The translations under genes were made by a program, and so were the position numbers. The notes beneath the pieces are model-generated. The model did not search any database and was not told where the DNA came from. It worked only from the letters and a program-made list of their open reading frames with translations. This document shows, piece by piece, positions 7,793 to 9,451 of a stretch of DNA of 9,451 nucleotides. Positions within the stretch are counted from its first letter, which is position 1. Every line of letters starts with the position of its first letter. Origin of the DNA: Acholeplasmatales bacterium (GTDB lineage Bacteria; Bacillota_I; Bacilli_A; Acholeplasmatales; Anaeroplasmataceae); the NCBI GenBank assembly GCA_024681175.1, contig JAILBI010000172.1:1-9451 (forward strand), in the 5' to 3' direction.

Positions 7793-8664
7793 TATAATTT
7801 ACCATCCAATGCCATAGATATAACAGCCATTCTTATAAATACACCATTTGTCATTTGCTTATAAATACGGCTCTTTTCACATTCTGCAACCTCATTTGCA
7901 ATTTCAACGCCTCTATTAATTGGAGCCGGGTGCATTATAATCGCATTATCCTTCATTCTTTTCATTCTTTCATATGTTAAACCATAATTCTGATGATATT
8001 CTTCCTTTGTCATTTTCATCTTTTCCTGATGACGTTCAAATTGAACTCTTAATAACATTAAAATATCCATCTCATCAATTGCTTTTTCAAAAGGAATAAA
8101 TCTTGCAGAATGATCATTAAATTCTTCAGGACCAGTAATATATACATCCATACCAAGTCTTGTCATAATATCAATATTTGTATGTGCTACTCTTGAGTGT
8201 GCAATATCACCTGCAATTGTAACCTTTAATCCCTCAAAATGACCATATTCCTCATAAATTGTCATTAAATCTAATAAGGATTGAGTAGGATGCTGACCCT
8301 TACCATCACCTGCATTAAAAATAGGTATTTCAATCCCTTCTAATTCTTTATAATATTCATCAGCACTATGTCTAATAATTACACCATCAATTCCTAAAGA
8401 TTCAAGTGTTCTAACAGTATCATAAAGAGTTTCACCCTTATTTACACTTGATTCCTTTGAATCGAAATCTAGTACCTTAATTCCAAGATTCATTAACGCT
8501 ACCTGGAATGAATAATGAGTTCTAGTTGAATCTTCAAAAAAAAGGGTAGCCATTTTCTTATCTGGATAAGAAATACGATAACCCCTTTTAAGTTTCAACG
8601 CATAATTAATTATTTCTTTAACCTTTTCTACACTTAATTCTTTTAATGTTAATAAGCCCTTCAT
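7792..8664 (-). CDS. pyrB: Aspartate carbamoyltransferase catalytic chain
   Basis: It condenses carbamoyl phosphate with aspartate, the committed step of pyrimidine synthesis. The 290-residue length fits a catalytic subunit without a fused regulatory part. Visible motifs are the carbamoyl-phosphate loop FFEDSTRTHYSF (42-53, STRT at 46-49), the neighbouring-subunit loop SSVNKGET with Lys76, HPTQ (125-128), Arg158 and Arg206, and HPAPINRGVEI (245-255). Residue 45 is Asp where many relatives have Pro or Asn. No pyrI follows, as usual outside enteric bacteria. AAGGAG lies 6 nt before the ATG. It is the first gene of the operon, and a leader terminator directly upstream implies transcription attenuation. 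Confidence 0.97.
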   Translation of the reverse strand: MKGLLTLKELSVEKVKEIINYALKLKRGYRISYPDKKMATLFFEDSTRTHYSFQVALMNLGIKVLDFDSKESSVNKGETLYDTVRTLESLGIDGVIIRHSADEYYKELEGIEIPIFNAGDGKGQHPTQSLLDLMTIYEEYGHFEGLKVTIAGDIAHSRVAHTNIDIMTRLGMDVYITGPEEFNDHSARFIPFEKAIDEMDILMLLRVQFERHQEKMKMTKEEYHQNYGLTYERMKRMKDNAIIMHPAPINRGVEIANEVAECEKSRIYKQMTNGVFIRMAVISMALDGKL

Positions 8665-8680
8665 AATCTGCTCCTTATTT

Positions 8681-8716
8681 TAAAAAAAATCGGTTTTAAA
8701 TCAACTTTAAAACCCG
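8681..8716 (-). terminator. Leader terminator (attenuator) of the pyr operon
   Basis: On the minus strand CGGGTTTTAAA (8706-8716) pairs with TTTAAAACCG (8691-8700) around loop GTTGA, with one bulged G. Eight T follow (complement of 8682-8689). It ends just before the pyrB Shine-Dalgarno sequence (complement of 8671-8676), so it can only act to switch off pyrB and the genes behind it. Confidence 0.9.
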
Positions 8717-8760
8717 AAATGAAACATTTTTAAATCTTATTTAAAGTCGATCGACTTAAA
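8699..8760 (-). promoter_or_regulatory. Putative antiterminator and anti-antiterminator of the pyr leader
   Basis: On the minus strand a hairpin AAGTC-GATC-GACTT (8744-8757, extended by three A-U pairs and a bulge to 8740-8760) can form first. Alternatively, GATCGACTTTAAA (8740-8752) can pair with TTTAAAGTTGATT (8699-8711) over 13 bp with two G-U pairs. That alternative uses one arm of the hairpin and the 5' arm and loop of the terminator, so the structures exclude each other. This is the layout of PyrR-controlled leaders, but the conserved PyrR loop (UCCNGNGAGG) is absent. Pairing is read from sequence; the regulatory role is inference. Confidence 0.65.
8707..8727 (-). CDS. Possible pyr leader peptide MFHFGF
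   Basis: A six-codon ORF, half of it Phe codons, starts in the loop of the proposed antiterminator and ends with a TAA inside the 5' arm of the terminator. A ribosome on it would cover the terminator arm. No clear Shine-Dalgarno sequence precedes it, and so short an ORF can arise by chance, so confidence is low. Confidence 0.2.
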   Translation of the reverse strand: MFHFGF

Positions 8761-8778
8761 ATTATTTTTTCTTAAATT

Positions 8779-8807
8779 ATGATACCACAATATAGATTTG
8801 TAATCAA
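8779..8807 (-). promoter_or_regulatory. Promoter of the pyr operon
   Basis: On the minus strand TTGATT (8802-8807) and TATCAT (8779-8784) are 17 nt apart. Transcription should begin near 8771-8773, giving a leader of about 108 nt before the pyrB ATG. The -35 overlaps the divergent tmcAL -35. Confidence 0.75.
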
Positions 8808-8826
8808 GCAAAATAAAATGTATAAT
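8798..8826 (+). promoter_or_regulatory. Promoter of tmcAL
   Basis: TTGTAA (8798-8803) and a perfect TATAAT (8821-8826) are separated by 17 nt, 23 nt before the start codon, leaving a short untranslated leader. Its -35 shares two bases with the -35 of the divergent pyr promoter. Confidence 0.75.
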
Positions 8827-8849
8827 TGAGTTAATTTGAAGGAATAAAA

Positions 8850-9451
8850 ATGGAAAAAATTGGTATAATTGTTGAATATAATCCATTACATAATGGACAC
8901 CTATTACATTTTAATAAAATAAAACAAAAATATCCTAATTCTTTTATAATATCAGTCATGTCATCTTCTATTACATCAAGAGGTGATATTTCAATAATTG
9001 ATAAATTTAAAAAGACATATCAAGCATTAAAAATGGGTATTGATCTTGTAATAGAGCTACCATTTGTATATGCATGTGAAAGAGCCGATATTTTTGCAAA
9101 TAACGCAGTTAAAATATTAAATTTAATTGGTGTAGATAAAATAATATGTGGCTCTGAAAATAATGATTTAAATATTTATGAAAATTATTATCATGAATTT
9201 AAACAAAATGATTTTATAAATCTACCTCCAAATGATAATTTAGGATTCTTTTATTATAAATCAATAAAGGATAATAATTTCAAATTATCATTAGAGCTTA
9301 TACAAAGAGAAGAAAATGATGAAATCATCTCTTCTACTAAGATAAGAAATGATTTAAATAATATTAAAAAATATATACCAGATTTTACACATAATGATTA
9401 TGATAATATCCTAGACTATAATAAAATATTTAATTATTTAAAATATAAAAT
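8850..9451 (+). CDS. tmcAL: tRNA(Met) cytidine acetate ligase, N-terminal half (cut by window end)
   Basis: TmcAL (formerly YlbM) uses ATP and acetate to make N4-acetylcytidine at the wobble position of elongator tRNA-Met. The 200 visible codons cover the nucleotidyltransferase fold. They show EYNPLHNGH with the HxGH motif (His14, His17), the family segment GIDLVIELPFVYACERADIF (63-82), GSE (101-103), PPNDNLGF (126-133) with the Asn that contacts ATP in relatives, and SSTKIR (161-166), the adenylate-binding signature. The usual SGNFxQRG loop is degenerate here, reading SSSITSRG (38-45). AAGGA lies 6 nt before the ATG. No stop is reached, so the C-terminal domain is outside the window. Family assignment is firm. 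Confidence 0.92.
   Translation, partial: MEKIGIIVEYNPLHNGHLLHFNKIKQKYPNSFIISVMSSSITSRGDISIIDKFKKTYQALKMGIDLVIELPFVYACERADIFANNAVKILNLIGVDKIICGSENNDLNIYENYYHEFKQNDFINLPPNDNLGFFYYKSIKDNNFKLSLELIQREENDEIISSTKIRNDLNNIKKYIPDFTHNDYDNILDYNKIFNYLKYK

Noticed and set aside
8681..8772. Standard PyrR-binding RNA element in the pyr leader
   Set aside because: The consensus loop UCCNGNGAGG could not be found on the minus strand. Only an AGUC...GACU stem remains, so the standard element was not annotated.
8766..8784. UTP-sensitive reiterative transcription as at E. coli pyrBI, because AATTT follows the -10 box
   Set aside because: AATTT directly abuts the -10 hexamer, so initiation there would be too close. 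The expected start falls about 6-8 nt downstream in an A-rich stretch.

Overview
The window is a strongly AT-rich stretch of a low-GC Gram-positive-type chromosome. The standard code fits: pyrK ends on TGA, so TGA is a stop. The lipoprotein signal peptide, strong AGGAGG-type ribosome binding sites, a cre-like CcpA site and a Firmicutes-type pyr operon point to a fermentative member of the Bacilli or a related lineage. The pectin-active surface lipoprotein with a Listeria-Bacteroides repeat would suit a gut or plant-fibre habitat. That placement is inference; no marker gene fixes the taxon.

Layout. At 1-45 (minus) lies the first 15 codons of an unidentified gene, with its promoter. A tRNA-Arg(UCU) gene (203-279, plus) follows with its own promoter and terminator. 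A large minus-strand gene (375-3440) encodes a 1021-residue cell-surface lipoprotein carrying a pectinesterase (CE8) domain, a Ser/Thr linker with 33-bp tandem repeats, an InlB/Listeria-Bacteroides repeat, a Big_2-like domain and other beta-rich modules. Its upstream region holds a 12/14 match to a cre site at the promoter. The rest of the minus strand (3604-8664) is a pyrimidine biosynthesis operon transcribed pyrB-pyrC-pyrK-pyrD-pyrF-pyrE, ending in a strong terminator. A divergent plus-strand gene from 8850 is the start of tmcAL (tRNA-Met cytidine acetate ligase) and runs off the window.

How the genes work together. PyrB makes carbamoyl-aspartate, PyrC closes it to dihydroorotate, PyrD with its electron-transfer partner PyrK oxidises this to orotate using NAD, PyrE adds phosphoribosyl from PRPP and PyrF decarboxylates OMP to UMP. 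All five junctions overlap by 1-8 nt, so translation is probably coupled. Carbamoyl-phosphate synthetase (carA/carB) and pyrR are not in the window.

The most interesting region is the pyrB leader (about 8681-8772). A terminator stands directly before the pyrB ribosome binding site. An upstream hairpin shares sequence with a 13-bp alternative pairing that would destroy the terminator. This is a complete anti-antiterminator/antiterminator/terminator layout, but the upstream hairpin lacks the conserved PyrR-binding loop, and a six-codon Phe-rich ORF sits between the elements. The sensor of this attenuator is therefore open.
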